DNA of 33,837 nt from contig NZ_AMSH01000038.1 of NCBI RefSeq assembly GCF_000300535.1, positions 1 through 33,837 on the forward strand, given 5' to 3'. The notes under the pieces were generated by a model that saw only the letters and a program-made list of their open reading frames with translations, did no database searches and was not told the DNA's origin. The position numbers were made by a program, and so were the translations under genes. Positions 33,547-33,837 of the stretch are shown piece by piece. Numbering within the stretch: position 1 is the stretch's first letter; the number at the start of each line of letters is the position of its first letter. This DNA comes from Bacillus xiamenensis. Its GTDB lineage: Bacteria; Bacillota; Bacilli; Bacillales; Bacillaceae.

Positions 33547-33581
33547 ATTGGGACAAACTACTGGAAAGGAGGCGAGAGAAT

Positions 33582-33725
33582 ATGATGAAGAAAAAAGAAG
33601 AAGAGCAGACGATGGACCGCGCGGAATATGTTCCGCATCCTGATGGAGAAGGATATGCTTTGTTTTTGCATGATTCCTTTCATCTCCTCTCCCAAGAGGA
33701 TATGAATCAGCCAGAAGAGGAATAA
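33582..33725 (+). CDS. Small acidic protein, unknown function
   Basis: I do not recognise this 47-residue protein, but it looks real. A strong GGAAAGGAGG lies eight bases before ATG 33582, and the frame closes with TAA before the next structured element. The product starts MMKKKEEEQT, is rich in Glu, Asp and His, has the central sequence VPHPDGEGYALFLHDSFHLL (about 17-36) and ends NQPEEE. It has no signal peptide or membrane helix. It lies after the ykoJ terminator, so it needs its own promoter, which I did not identify in the 35 bases available. Confidence 0.6.
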   Translation: MMKKKEEEQTMDRAEYVPHPDGEGYALFLHDSFHLLSQEDMNQPEEE

Positions 33726-33754
33726 AAGATATGGCAACGTGTAGACAAACCCTC

Positions 33755-33794
33755 GCATTCGCCGGCAGTCCTGCGTGCTGGTGCTCACGAATGT
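33755..33794. other. GC-rich two-part hairpin, unknown
   Basis: GCATTCG (33755-33761) can pair with CGAATGT (33788-33794), and inside it CCGGCA (33762-33767) pairs with TGCTGG (33776-33781). The loop is GTCCTGCG, with six unpaired bases on the 3' side. No T tract follows on the plus strand, so it is not an ordinary terminator. It could be the start of a structured leader for a gene beyond the window, a small RNA or a REP-like element. A TATAAT lies at the very edge (33827-33832). Confidence 0.4.
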
Positions 33795-33837
33795 CAAATT
33801 AGATAAGAGACGGTAATAGTTATTTTTATAATGTAAA

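Noticed and set aside
33737..33837. Magnesium (M-box) riboswitch expected before mgtE
   Set aside because: The conserved M-box sequences are absent from the part visible here; the real leader, if present, lies beyond the window.

Overview
The window looks like a chromosomal segment of a Bacillus, most likely of the B. pumilus / B. safensis / B. altitudinis group. The gene order largely follows the B. subtilis htrA to ykoJ region, and many protein lengths equal or nearly equal the B. subtilis ones (DppA 274 aa, MetE 762 aa, IspA 319 aa, PurU 300 aa). Several genes sit where B. subtilis, as I remember it, has none: a PadR/membrane-protein pair, an Ada fusion, a Rap/Phr pair. The species call is inference; no search was run.

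Layout. (1) 1-2440: htrA (minus), a membrane-anchored quality-control protease, beside proG (plus), a pyrroline-5-carboxylate reductase homologue. (2) 2520-11979: a ten-gene plus-strand operon, dppABCDE-ykfABCD, for uptake and cytoplasmic breakdown of dipeptides and murein peptides. It has a well-formed sigma-A promoter with a CodY-like box over the -10. (3) 12036-18385: mixed small transcription units: ykgA (minus), ykhA, a PadR-type regulator with a HAAS-like membrane protein, a small-multidrug-export-type membrane protein, a GNAT acetyltransferase, a fused Ada DNA-repair protein (minus), the guanidine-I riboswitch with the ykkCD exporter pair, and a tiny membrane protein (minus). (4) 18480-22170: purU, then a proline T-box leader with proBA. 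(5) 22178-23541: a Rap phosphatase with its overlapping Phr pheromone gene. (6) 23625-25270: the ohrA-ohrR-ohrB peroxide-resistance cluster with a perfect OhrR palindrome on the ohrA -10. (7) 25268-29584 (minus): guaD, metE behind a cobalamin riboswitch, and the intracellular protease ispA. (8) 30099-33506: the ykoGH two-component system followed by ykoI and ykoJ, two PepSY-domain proteins whose upstream regions share the same 11-bp-spaced direct repeats. The window closes with a 47-codon gene and a GC-rich hairpin of unknown nature.

Themes. Much of the region is controlled by RNA or by short operators visible in the sequence: three RNA regulators (guanidine, tRNA-Pro T-box, cobalamin), a CodY site, an OhrR site, a doubled PadR-type palindrome and probable YkoG sites. 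Nitrogen and peptide economy recurs (dpp/ykf, proline, guanidine, guanine deaminase, Rap/Phr). I see no phage, insertion sequence, CRISPR array, rRNA or tRNA gene. I found no clearly unknown multi-gene system. The least explained items are the terminal hairpin at 33755-33794, the ispA/ykoG intergenic stretch with its TTGACC/GGTCAA inverted repeat, the repeat array in the ykkCD promoter, and the candidate NRNHT pheromone.
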